Origin: Dirofilaria immitis
Lineage: Eukaryota; Nematoda; Chromadorea; Rhabditida; Onchocercidae
NCBI GenBank assembly: GCA_024305405.1
Contig: JAKNDB010000087.1
Coordinates: 8,434,501-8,498,500 of the forward strand
Direction of reading: 5' to 3'
DNA length: 64,000 nucleotides
Positions 54,276 through 64,000 of this stretch are shown here, piece by piece (position 1 is the first letter of the stretch; each line of letters begins with the position of its first letter). A model generated the notes under the pieces. The model made no database searches and was not told the origin of the DNA. It worked only from the letters and a program-made list of their open reading frames with translations. The translations under genes were made by a program, and so were the position numbers.

Positions 54276-55690
54276 GTACTGCATAATAAGAAACTTTCTC
54301 AATAGTATTTTTTTTTCATAACGTTTTTCTTTTTTTTCCTATTTTTGCAAAGGCGATATTGGATGTAATACATAACATGCAATGCTTTTCATTGTTCTGA
54401 GATTATATCACAAATATACTGCAAAGATGTGAAAATTCTTTCATAAAAATCCTTTGTTGTAATGATTGCTTTTTTATACTTCAACTTTTTTATTGATTAT
54501 TATGGATAAAACTCGAAGAATCTGAATACCATGCCACAGTATGAAAATTTCCAAGCAAAACAAATCATTTTAAATTTAAGAGTTTAGAAAGTAAGAAGTA
54601 GTTGACTACTTTATACGCGCACAGCATCTAAATAGTCATCATACATCGTGAAGTTTTTTTGTTTTGATTTCTCATGGATGATAATAATTATTAGAATTAA
54701 CAGTATTGAATGAAAAACTTGCTTTGCTGGTGAATCGGACGAGGAATATATATTTGGCAGTATTATTGAATAATACAATGCATTAAAATTTGGTAATATG
54801 ATTTAGAGAATAAAATGAACATATTTAAGTAGATAACGGCAAGAAAGATGAACAATTTTGATAAGAGGAATATCTCTTTAACGGATCTTAAGAGTATATA
54901 TATTGCCCATAAGTGAGTTGGGCTTACAGTATTATGTAGATTTCATGAGAAGTGACATGAGAAGGATTTTTTTATTTTGAGGGAAATGATATGGAAATTA
55001 TTTCCTCAGAAACAGCATTCTTATAACTGTGTGAGATTTGAAGGCTTCATAACTATTATATGTGAGATTTGAAAGCTTTCCCAATATTATATGGGAGATT
55101 TATAAATAAGATAGACTGGCTGACAGGAGAACCTTTGTATATGGAAGAAATATCTTTCATACAGTCTAAATATTGAACAACTAACTTACACCGTATAAAG
55201 TGATCAGTTCTTTATTTAGGAAGCGGTTTTTTTATAATGAATTTTTTATTGTTTTCCTGATTACTATCTCTTTCGGTTTTTTCCGACAAGTATTACGTAT
55301 GAAAACCAGTAATGAATATTTCTTCTTGATTGTTCAGACTGGAATAATCACCTCTAAATTTGGCTGAGAGTTGATAAGGGATTCGTTTAACAGAGGAAGT
55401 TGATGATCAGACGATCGGTAAGCGGATAGTAGCTTAAAAAGCAAATCCTCTGTTTTACTAAACTGAGCTATGGTTGGTGCTTGATAAGCATTCGATGTAA
55501 CAAATTATTGATACATGAAAAAGGATTTCATTTGATAGTTGAAACTAATTGCAACAGAATTGTATAGCATACAATGAATAGAGCTGTGGTAAGCATTTAA
55601 TAGATAAAGCTAATGGTTAACTGATGATCATCTCATAAAACATAAAGTCGAGAATACAAAAAGTGTTGTCTGATGTTAATCATTTGTAAT
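53500..55690. other. Intergenic, with microsatellite and short repeats
   Basis: No gene recognised. A TA microsatellite lies at about 54252-54276. A 96-codon + strand ORF at 53921-54211 has no recognisable feature. Confidence 0.45.
55028..55105. repeat. Three imperfect tandem units of about 32-35 bp
   Basis: Units start GTGAGATTTGAAGGCTTC, GTGAGATTTGAAAGCTTTC and GGGAGATTTATAAA, each preceded by an ATTATAT-like stretch in the later two. Confidence 0.65.
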
Positions 55691-55699
55691 ATTCTTTAG

Positions 55700-55795
55700 A
55701 ATCTGTTAATTGAATTATTGAACTATTGTGAAAAAAATTCAGAAACTGTCAGATTGCTGATGTCGAATTGCTTCTCAAACTTGAGTAATTAAACC
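55700..55795 (-). ncRNA. SL1-like spliced-leader RNA gene or variant (minus strand)
   Basis: The 22 bases 55795 to 55774 on the minus strand match the canonical nematode SL1 leader except for C to T at leader position 12, giving ACTCAAG as in SL2-type leaders. The leader half CTCAAGTTTGAG can fold on itself. A second short stem TCAG-CAAT-CTGA lies about 15 bases on. An Sm-like run AATTTTTTT is at 55739-55731, about 35 bases after the leader. The base after the leader is A, so the GT donor expected right after the leader is missing as read. An upstream element shared with the other two loci is at 55820-55839. It is either a variant SL RNA or a decayed copy; the 3' end is not defined. Confidence 0.6.
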
Positions 55796-55819
55796 TTTAT
55801 TATGATAATTTCTATAACA

Positions 55820-55839
55820 CGTCAACGAACGCAACAATT
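55820..55839 (-). promoter_or_regulatory. PSE-like element upstream of SL-like RNA
   Basis: Minus-strand AATTGTTGCGTTCGTTGACG lies 25-44 bases upstream of the leader. It is closely related to the elements at 62823-62840 and 62299-62315, which sit at the same distance. Between it and the leader is ATTATCATAATAAA, also shared. Confidence 0.6.
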
Positions 55840-57280
55840 AAAATATTCATGATGGAATAAACAATTCTAATAGCGATAACATTACTCAAAGAAAAGGAGC
55901 AACCCAAAGATGCCCATCGGTGGATCCAATGACCTCGTAGAAGCATATACTTATTCATGTGTGAAATTTAACACAAAAGGATCAGAGAATTCAATGATTC
56001 TTTCCCTTCCGATCTCAGCGACATATGTTTCGGCTTTCGCCGACGCATACAAAGAATATTCTATCACTTGATTATGAATAATTAATACAAAGGATTTCTG
56101 TAACACACACTTCAGAATACAATAGTACTTTGATTATATTTTGAAATTTATATTTTGAAATTTATAAATCATTTCAGTTTTTCCGACATATAGTGCTTTC
56201 GAATTTCTGGACCTTTTCTATATATTATTTTCAAAATTTTCGGCATATTTCTACTCTCAGATTCAAACGAATCATCTTATTCTTCATATCATCTTTGGCA
56301 TTTTTTTGGAATCTGATGAACTGATTAAACTTTTTTGAGGATACTTTTAGAGAGTGAATTTATTAGTACATTATGTATTCTATTCCCAAAGTTACTCTAA
56401 CTTTTTTCTTGATCGTTATGGATAAAATTCAATTTTTTCAATACATCTATATGTAATGTATATATATGTATACATTATATATATAAACTTATCCAAACTT
56501 TATATATATATGTATAAATATCTGAATAAAATTGAGACCTTTTTCGAAGGAATAGCAAATATTCCTGTTGTATAAATATCAAAAACTTATTCAAAATTTC
56601 AATGGTGTCATCATTTCACAACAAATTTTCTGGAACAATTTAACACAATATTCTTTTTGATCATTTTTCGACGATTCATAATATCGTCATTTGCATCTTG
56701 GAGCAATGAAAATAATCGACAGATAATTTACAGTATATTAAATTAAGGTCTAGAATTCAAGATTTTCCTATTTCATTTTGCAAATTGGACTTCATCTGGA
56801 CGATGATTTAGTTAAAACGAATAAATGACTTATTTCAATTGACTGTTTCGGTTAAATAGATTACTATTATAGATGAGATGTCATTTTCTCATGGTGGATG
56901 AGAATAATATTTGATTTTCTGGTACTGTATATTATATTATTTACCTCATCATTCATAGAAGATAAGGAGATGTAGTATTTCATAAATGATTTAACGTAGC
57001 ACAAAATTTTGGCATATCATAACTTTCTTAAATAAAAAAATTGAAAATATGAAAAAAGCTTTCATTTACTTTTTTTATGTAAAAAAGTTCCATCGTTATC
57101 TTCTTTTTTATAAAAATTTCAAATCTTAACTTTAACTGGTAAATGAATTAACATAAACAATTAAATAATTGTCACGGTAGGATTCATTTCTGATTACAGT
57201 TGGTATACGGTTATGTTGGCGATAACGTCAAATATCTGGATGGATAATTCTGTGTCGATAGTGGCTTCATAAAAACCACA
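55840..57280. other. Intergenic, TA-rich palindromic stretch
   Basis: No gene recognised. Alternating TA/GTATA sequence at about 56448-56515 includes the near-palindrome AATGTATATATATGTATAC. Confidence 0.5.
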
Positions 57281-60200
57281 TAGGCAGATATATTATATAT
57301 ATATATATATATATGTATCTGCATCTAAACGGCATTATCTTTTGCGGTAATTACATCAAATTAGATAAATCAGCAAATTTATCAGAATTTAGTTCCTTCA
57401 TTTAAGTAACGTATCGCTAATAATTAGAGTTATATAAGCTATATATATATACTAAATAAAATCAGAAATTGGGTGATATAATATAAATATTAGGAGAATT
57501 TGATGACAAAATAATACGCTGATATACATACATTAATGCTTAATGCATTTATTTCGAAGAGTTTGATCAATCGTCGATGTCATCATCTTATTAAGTAAAA
57601 TTATAATGAATTAAATAAATTAAAGCAAATGATTAAATGGTTGTCATAGTGAAGTCGATTTCTCTTTCGATCATATTCGATAAATGATGTTGTTTAGAGC
57701 AGGTGACAAGCAATAATGCATTACCTGAATAATTTTTCTGATGTGTGAACTAGCTATTAATGATATTATATGTGTAATAGATTGACTAAATATTACGATT
57801 ATTTGTTAGTTGATAAATAATTTACTTTTAATTAACATCTCCAATATAGCAATTTGAAAATACGCAAGCTTTAAATTATTATTTAGTTTTATTTCTTTCT
57901 CACTGTAGTTATCTACATCATTTAGCAGTTATTTTTAATCAAGATCAATAAATTTCCGAAATATATGCAATTTTCTCATTTCAGAAAATCTATTATATTT
58001 AATCAATCGTATATAAATGTTAAATAATATGAAATAATTGTTAACTAATGTGAGATAAATTTGAAATATTCACTTAAGTGAATTCTTATTTGCATCTATT
58101 CACATAACTTTTACTAATTGTCCTCCATTCATTATAATATACAAATTATGATTATACATGGCTATGAAGGCACCATATAATGACAGTTCTCGAATAAGCT
58201 ATAAAATGTTTAGATTTTCTTCGACATTTGAATAAATCTTAATTCTATTTTTCATGCATATATGTATATATGTTCAATGATACATTATAAATGCTCGGCA
58301 TTTCGCAAAGTTGCTATTCATACGCATATAGTCTTTAGAAGCCCAATTTGAAATCAATTTTGCACAAATTTATAAATTATCCATAAACTTGAGTTAAACT
58401 TAAGATATGTGATTGCGTATAAGAGTGCCATTTATAAGTTCGAATAAAATTTAAATACTTCATATTTAAGGTAAAACGGAATAATGGCTGTGTTGGTACC
58501 AATCTTACCATGTGTATGTATTTTTCTACTATGTCTTTTAATTGGCTTTGTTGGTAGTACCATGCTCATTATAGCTACTATTCAGAGCAAGTATATCATT
58601 GATGATTAAATATTTTATGATTATTTTTAATCACTAATGATTATTTGAACAGTGATACCAGTTATATTTGATCATTAGTCATTGATTTTTGTACGGATGT
58701 AAAAAGAAAGAAAAAAAAGTAAAAGCTAAGCATAAAACATTATGATTATTTAATTAATTTGACATTAGCTAATTCTTGGCAGGACGAAATTCAAAGATTC
58801 AGTGCAAGTTTCAGAAGACAAAAAGAGAATTACGTCTACATAATTTCATGTAAATATGAATTATTCATAGTTAACATTTTTTATGTAGTAAATATTAAAC
58901 CTTAGTTTCAATTTCAAAAATAATCTCTACATGGATTCCAGGTATCTGCATAATATTAACAACATATGCATAGCACTGAATGCATTTGGTGACATTCTTC
59001 ACCAAATTGGTCACATTCCATTTGCATACTTTATTTTTACCGGAATTACTTTTATACCTTTGCGGACATGTATTTGGATACAATTAATACCCAATTTTGG
59101 TCTAAATTTTGCAATGACTGCATTATTACCTATTGGTGTGAATCGCGCCATAGCCATATTAAAACCTTTAAGGTAAATATTTGGATGTAATAAGTAAGTT
59201 CAACCTTTCTGCAGGTGGAATATAATGGCGTTTTCAAATAATGAGACTAAATTTGTCTGCTGCCTTCTTCCAAATTCGAAAATATTTCTGAGTAAAAACT
59301 GTTACTTTCATTTGCAGATATCAAAAATTGAAAAAGAAATTTAATATCGTAGCAATGACTCTACCACCTGCACTTTATGCAGTTATTATGCTCGTATTGG
59401 TTTTCATATATGAAGGAAATAACAAGTAAGTTAGTTAGATTTTTGGGCATATACTGTCAATTACCATGATATATTCAAAATCAAATTTATACAGAATAAA
59501 TGCCTCATATACGATAATAACAGTTTTCTTGAAAAAAAATCAACAATATCAACTTGGTCCTGAACAAAAAAAAACTTTTTGCTTCGTTTTTTATTTGGAA
59601 AAAATGGGATAAATTTTTTCCTCTATTAAGATGAATGAATATGAAATAAAGGGAGATAATAGAGAAATGAAAAATATAACAGAAAAATCTTGAAGAAAGC
59701 ATTGTTGTAAAAAGAAAAAAGACTTATCTTAGCAAACAATACCAACAATGTAAATAAAAATATATGAGAATGTTCGATGTTCGAAATTGTGAAAAATACA
59801 GAAAATATTTCTAATATGCTCTTTTCTTGACGATGTATACTAAGTAAGAGCTCTATTTCCTATCTCATTTCTCTTTTCTGTTTCATTTCCAGTGCCGAAA
59901 TAATCTGTCATGTGGTAGCAGTATACAGTGATCAAGTAAGTTCGATTTGGAGCATTTCATCAACTCTTATTAATTTAGCGACAATTATTCTTTATGCAAT
60001 ATTGAGCCGAGTCATAGTGAAGGCTGAGACAAGTGAGCTATTTAATTGACTAATAAAATAAAAATCAACTTGAACAATACCTGCTTGAAATATCCCGTCA
60101 TATACCCTTAATTTTGTTTTTTTTTTGCAATTCAACTACAGTCATTTCCATATTAAGATCATATCTTTTATGAAAGTACAATTAATAATGAATAACTGAA

Positions 60201-61393
60201 ATTATTGCCATAATAATACACTACTTTTAATTGCAGCAACTAGAAACTTCGAATTAATACAAACATTAAAGATAATCGTGGCATCTGTTGGCTTGGGACA
60301 CTTATTATCAATGACGATATATTTATCGACACTAGTCTTCGATTTTTCCGAAATGACAGTGTTTTATATAGGATGTTATGCGGGAATATTTATTAATATA
60401 AGCATTTCATGCAACTGGTTATTTTATTATTGGAGAAGGTAAGAATTAACAGAGTAATTGTTTTTGAGATCATCATCATCATCGGATTATCATTGATCAT
60501 GAAATATCGGAAAATAATATTTTAACATTGAAATATTGTAATATTAATAATATCTTCAACAATTAATAATTTCGGCATCGATTGGTCATAATTACAATTT
60601 TAATTACAGAAAAAAAACAAAATATTGCAGTACAGATTATCGAAATGAATTGAAAAAGCAACTCAGGAAACTTCCGTGCTTAGAAAATGTGACACCAACA
60701 TATACAATGCAGTATGTATCCACGATTCACCGGTAAGAAGAATTCCATAACAACTGGATGCGAAAATCTTCCGAATTTGATCCTGTTCTCTAATGATATC
60801 CATGCAGATGATAATAAAGAATCAAAAATTAGCGGGAATATTGGGAGTGATTGCTACTACAGTCATCCCATAATTTAATTTAATTCTCATGTCTCATGTA
60901 ACTTTTCACATTAATTCATGGAGATTATTTATTTCTGCAATGAAAAAAAAACGATAATTTCAACTAAGCAGAGGGAAAGACTTTTTCATAAGTTATAATA
61001 TCGCGCAACATATTTTTGATGGTAATTTGCATTACTGTTCTTCTATAAGCATTTCAATTTAGGATGTAATATTTTGTTTCCCTGAGGCTAAAAATATGTA
61101 GTAATTAATAACAAAAATCCTTACATTATCCTCAATTTGATTCAGCATGCTTAAAGCCATATTGCTTTTCTAAAAATGAATATTGAAGAATTATAAGATT
61201 ATGCCAAAAATAGAATTACATCAAAGATCATCAAGGACCCAACTTCTTCAAATTGATTAGAAAACTTTCGAAAACTATTAAACTTATTTCTGTTATCTAT
61301 ATTCACAAGAAATAAAAGCATGGAAATTATGAATGAATTATGGAAATGAAATTATATTCAAAACTACAGGAAATAAAGCTATATTAAAAACAA
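57281..61393. repeat. Long direct repeat, copy C
   Basis: Near-identical to bases 1-4097 at an offset of 57296 (57295-57297 locally, from homopolymer length changes). The left edge is in a TA microsatellite and the right edge is at about 61393, after which copies A and C are unrelated. Confidence 0.93.
58484..60736 (+). CDS. Seven-transmembrane chemoreceptor-like GPCR, copy C
   Basis: Exons 58484-58590, 58942-59172, 59318-59425, 59893-60032, 60237-60438 and 60631-60736 are the exact counterparts of copy A, with the same reading frame and the same Asn in place of Asp at the TM3 motif (GVNRAIAIL). The length differences from copy A fall in introns. An Srsx-like family assignment rests on overall TM layout, a [18 protein letters not shown] TM3 and the tail STDYRNEL. 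Copy B lies about 5 kb upstream in the same orientation, which makes this a small local receptor cluster. Confidence 0.8.
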
Positions 61394-62298
61394 TTAACCT
61401 AATGGATATCATTTTATTTGCTTATTCTTCAATTTATAAAATATTAGTATGCTATTAGTGATAAATTCCACTTAATTTTTTTGATCATTTGATAACAGCC
61501 GATTTGCAAAGAATTCGAATACAGTTAAATCAGGAAATGATGCGAAATAAAATAAAATGCACTTGCAGATATCGCTAATAGGTTATTGGAAGAAATTTCT
61601 ATTGCGAGATTTTCTAAAATTATACGAATCCATGACGAAAAGATAATAATGGAAGAGAAGGAAATTAGCTTGAAACAACAATTTTTCACGCTGTATTTCT
61701 CTAAACGGAAAGGGATATCTAGCATAGTAAATATTACTATTGTATTTTTGGATAAATTAGAGATGAGAGAAAATAATTCTTGAGATAAATTATTAATTAC
61801 AGAAGAAAAATTTTCGCATTTTTTTTTTTTTAGATTGAAAATCATCCCATATAAATATAAATTGATGACTAATTTGTTTTTTGATTTTGCAAACAACAAA
61901 ATGGCATATATCGAGGAAATTCTTTTGTAATGTATTATAGATGAATCATGATGAGAAATTTTTATTTGACGAAGAATTTATTTCTTCGTTTGCGCTATAA
62001 CTGTAGCGAAAAGGTCCGTGACAAAAGAAAACATAAGGATTCATAAGTGAACACGTTAGAGATGTATTAATTTTGAGGTTAAACGGATAAAATTTAAATC
62101 ATATTCGTTATCATGTTTATATGCTCAAAATAAAGGCGATGATTTTGATGTCCTCAGAATTGACCTTGGAATAGCGCGAAGGATCCTAACATTAACACCA
62201 AATTGAGCGCATGATCATTAGGACGGATAATATCGAGGACATATTGAATCTCGTTTTTCATATTATTCCATCATTAATTTGTCTTACCAAAATCTTAA
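61394..62298. other. Intergenic after the copy C breakpoint; one exon-like ORF
   Basis: A + strand open stretch from the TTGCAG at about 61563-61568 to a stop at 61783 encodes Lys/Glu-rich, heptad-like sequence (LLEEISIARFSKII, then EEKEISLKQQFFTLYF). It begins right after an acceptor-like site and could be a stray exon of an unseen gene. No family recognised. Confidence 0.3.
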
Positions 62299-62315
62299 TC
62301 GTTGAGTTTGTTGTG
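62299..62315 (+). promoter_or_regulatory. PSE-like element upstream of SL-like RNA
   Basis: TCGTTGAGTTTGTTGTG lies 28-44 bases upstream of the leader-like sequence at 62343, the same spacing as at the other two loci. A shared TTATCATATTAA follows just before the leader. Confidence 0.5.
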
Positions 62316-62342
62316 TCGTGCCGGAATAACTTATCATATTAA

Positions 62343-62435
62343 GATTTAATTATCCAAGTTTGAGATTGGTATCTTTGGACTTTGTCTTTAGTGATGTTTA
62401 GAGCTTAAGTGGAAACAAAAAATTTGCAACTCCAT
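62343..62435 (+). ncRNA. SL1-like RNA gene copy, probably decayed
   Basis: The 22 bases at 62343-62364 match SL1 at 20 positions, with G to A at leader position 2 and C to T at position 11. The next bases are AT, so the GT donor is lost as read. A strong stem can form between TCCAAG in the leader and CTTTGGA 20 bases later. A weak Sm-like stretch (AAATTTGCAAC) occurs near 62417. The promoter-like element is present. Loss of the donor makes this the least convincing functional copy; the 3' end is a guess. Confidence 0.45.
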
Positions 62436-62822
62436 ATCTCTTTGCAACATTAAAAATATAGAAATCAAATGAAATCATGTAATATCACAATTGCTGCTGG
62501 AATCGCAAAGAAAACATGAAATTAAGAGAAGTCAGTGACTCCTTTATGTTGGATTTCACATAAAAGGTGTATGTCGTATATACACATTTACTGTATAATG
62601 CAAGATGTAGGGTAAAAATATTTCGTCTTGAGCTGTAATTCCCACCCTATAACAAAGTCCCATTCATTCTTACATTTACAACCATACCAGGGTCCAACAC
62701 CAAACCATTATAAAGAATGTACTTCATCAAGACGGTTGGACGTAAATATTTTTCATCTAAATTATGTTATCATCATTAAAATTGTTTTATTGAAATCATT
62801 AAATTTCTATATTGACCATGTA

Positions 62823-62840
62823 ATTGCTGCGTTTGTTGAT
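62823..62840 (+). promoter_or_regulatory. PSE-like element upstream of SL-like RNA
   Basis: ATTGCTGCGTTTGTTGAT lies 26-43 bases upstream of the leader at 62866 and matches the minus-strand element at 55820-55839 at most positions, followed by the shared TTATCGTAATAAA. Confidence 0.6.
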
Positions 62841-62865
62841 ATATTATCTAATTTATCGTAATAAA

Positions 62866-62967
62866 GGTTTAATTATCCAAGTTTGAAGTTTACCGTTGAA
62901 AGGCAGAAAGACCGCTCAATTTTTGTCACGATTAAAGAAGATCACCGACAACAGTTAAAGTTGATCG
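62866..62967 (+). ncRNA. SL1-like spliced-leader RNA gene, most intact copy
   Basis: The 22-base leader 62866-62887 differs from SL1 only at position 11 (C to T) and position 22 (G to A). It is followed at once by a GT donor (GTTTACCGTTGAAA, resembling the C. elegans GTAAACATTGAAAC). An Sm-site-like AATTTTTG is at 62918-62925, about 30 bases after the leader. A 3' hairpin can form between CGACAAC (62946-62952) and GTTGATCG (62960-62967). Total length of about 102 bases fits SL RNAs. The product would donate its leader to the 5' ends of mRNAs by trans-splicing in the nucleus. A conserved promoter-like element lies upstream. The two leader differences mean it may be a variant rather than the main SL1. 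Confidence 0.68.
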
Positions 62968-64000
62968 GATGATTGTAGCATAGATAGATTTGGTGTAGCT
63001 GAGCTGGATTCTATCAGAGGATATTGGCTGTCAAGTGAGTTGCTTGACTGAGGAACCACTGATTGAAACATTGAGTTAGCCGCGAGCAGTTTCTTTTTAT
63101 ATCTGTGGTCCTTGATCTTTTTATATCCCTCTTAATAGTAACTTTACAAAAGGTTTAATTATTAGGGAAAAGAATGAGGAGAGATGAACAATACTTCAAG
63201 CATACGTAAAAGCTATGTTCATTGCAACATTCCAGACAGTTAGATGTCATTATAATTCTAACGAATATTTGTGAAGACAATTTGATTTTGCATGGTATTT
63301 CTATGACAGCGGAAAATTTCAAACCGATTTTCCTTGTAACAATAGCTAAGAATATCACCACGCTTCTTTTAACTTTTTATATACATTTTACACACTACAT
63401 GTTGCCTCATCCAGTTATGTGTATTGCAAGCTTACATGTTGCTTGCATGATGCATGTATATTGTAAATTTATTGTAGAAACAAATCCTACGGATATTTTC
63501 TATATTATTTGGATCAAATGAGAAAGTATCCAATAAATTTATAACGGAGATGCGCTACAATTGCAACAGAGAGAGAGAAAGAATAATGAAAACGACATTA
63601 GGTATCGGAAGGCACAATCCAACTATGAATGCCAGAACAAAATAAGTGAAATTCACGTTGACACAAAATAAAAATTTTAATTGGTTATTTTGATTTAATG
63701 TGAAGAGCTTTTGATCAATTCGAACTTTATTTTCATGTGCACTGCGCTTATGCCAGCCGATATATGTTAGAATAAAAATTAATATATATTAACTTTCTAG
63801 AACAAGTATATTAGGTAAAGCTAAATTAATCAGAAATTAGACTGATAAATCATTTCGTTTGAACCAGTGAAGATTAGAATTTCTAAAATCCATAATATAA
63901 ATGAATTATTGCTTTTTATTAGAAATAGCTTCTAAAAGAAGCAAAGTACTACACATTATAGATCATTTTAGCCTGAATAGGTTTAGGGTTTGGGTATGGT
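62968..64000. other. Intergenic to window end, no gene recognised
   Basis: A 99-codon + strand ORF at 63222-63521 has hydrophobic stretches (FLVTIAKNITTLLLTFYI) but no family I recognise; it could be an exon of a membrane protein. A ten-base leader-like GGTTTAATTA at 63152-63161 lacks the rest of the SL sequence and the upstream element. Confidence 0.35.

Noticed and set aside
55391..55485. tRNA-like minus-strand stretch with TAGCTCAGTT
   Set aside because: The A-box is only partial and no B-box or cloverleaf could be formed.
63152..63161. Fourth SL-like start GGTTTAATTA
   Set aside because: Only ten bases match, followed by unrelated sequence, with no upstream element or Sm site.
63980..64000. 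Telomere-like GGTTTAGGGTTTGGG at the window end
   Set aside because: Only two irregular units, and the nematode telomere repeat is TTAGGC; likely chance.
1..64000. CRISPR array, bacterial operon or prophage
   Set aside because: The window is intron-rich eukaryotic DNA; no spaced short direct repeats of the CRISPR type were seen.

Overview
The window looks like nuclear DNA of a chromadorean nematode. It is about 70% A+T, and its genes are split into many short exons by small introns with TTTCAG-type acceptors. Several start codons sit a few bases after an acceptor-like AG, as trans-spliced nematode genes do. There are nematode-type seven-transmembrane chemoreceptor genes, a BEL/Pao retroelement relic and spliced-leader (SL1)-like RNA genes. 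SL1-type leaders argue against Trichinella/Trichuris; a spirurid or filarial worm is a guess only.

Layout. (1) 1-4097: chemoreceptor-like GPCR gene (copy A, + strand) inside a 4.1-kb segment that is repeated almost identically at about 57281-61393 (copy C). (2) 6114-22719 (-): a large DOCK6/7/8-type Rac/Cdc42 exchange factor. (3) 22.7-28.9 kb: gene-poor, with a slightly GC-richer island. (4) 28862-41097 (-): three genes in a row about 1 kb apart: an unrecognised 351-residue membrane-anchored coiled-coil protein, a TRIM23/ARD1-type RING-ARF protein, and a GPANK1-type ankyrin/G-patch protein. (5) 42.8-48.4 kb: decayed BEL/Pao retroelement (+) with gag knuckles, protease, RT, integrase and an env-like third region, abutting a second inverted fragment (-). 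(6) 50.2-53.5 kb: diverged, frame-broken GPCR copy B. (7) 55.7-63 kb: three SL1-like RNA loci, two + and one -, sharing an upstream element at the same distance, interleaved with GPCR copy C.

The three most useful observations are the SL-like RNA loci with their shared promoter-like element, the 57-kb-spaced near-identical GPCR segment at the very edge of the window, and repeated one-base deletions, mostly in homopolymers, inside otherwise conserved exons. The last suggests an incompletely polished long-read assembly, so frame breaks here should not be read as gene death without checking.

Coordinates for multi-exon genes span first to last coding base. Splice sites were placed by hand from reading frame, GT/AG signals and remembered family sequence, so individual boundaries can be off by a few bases.
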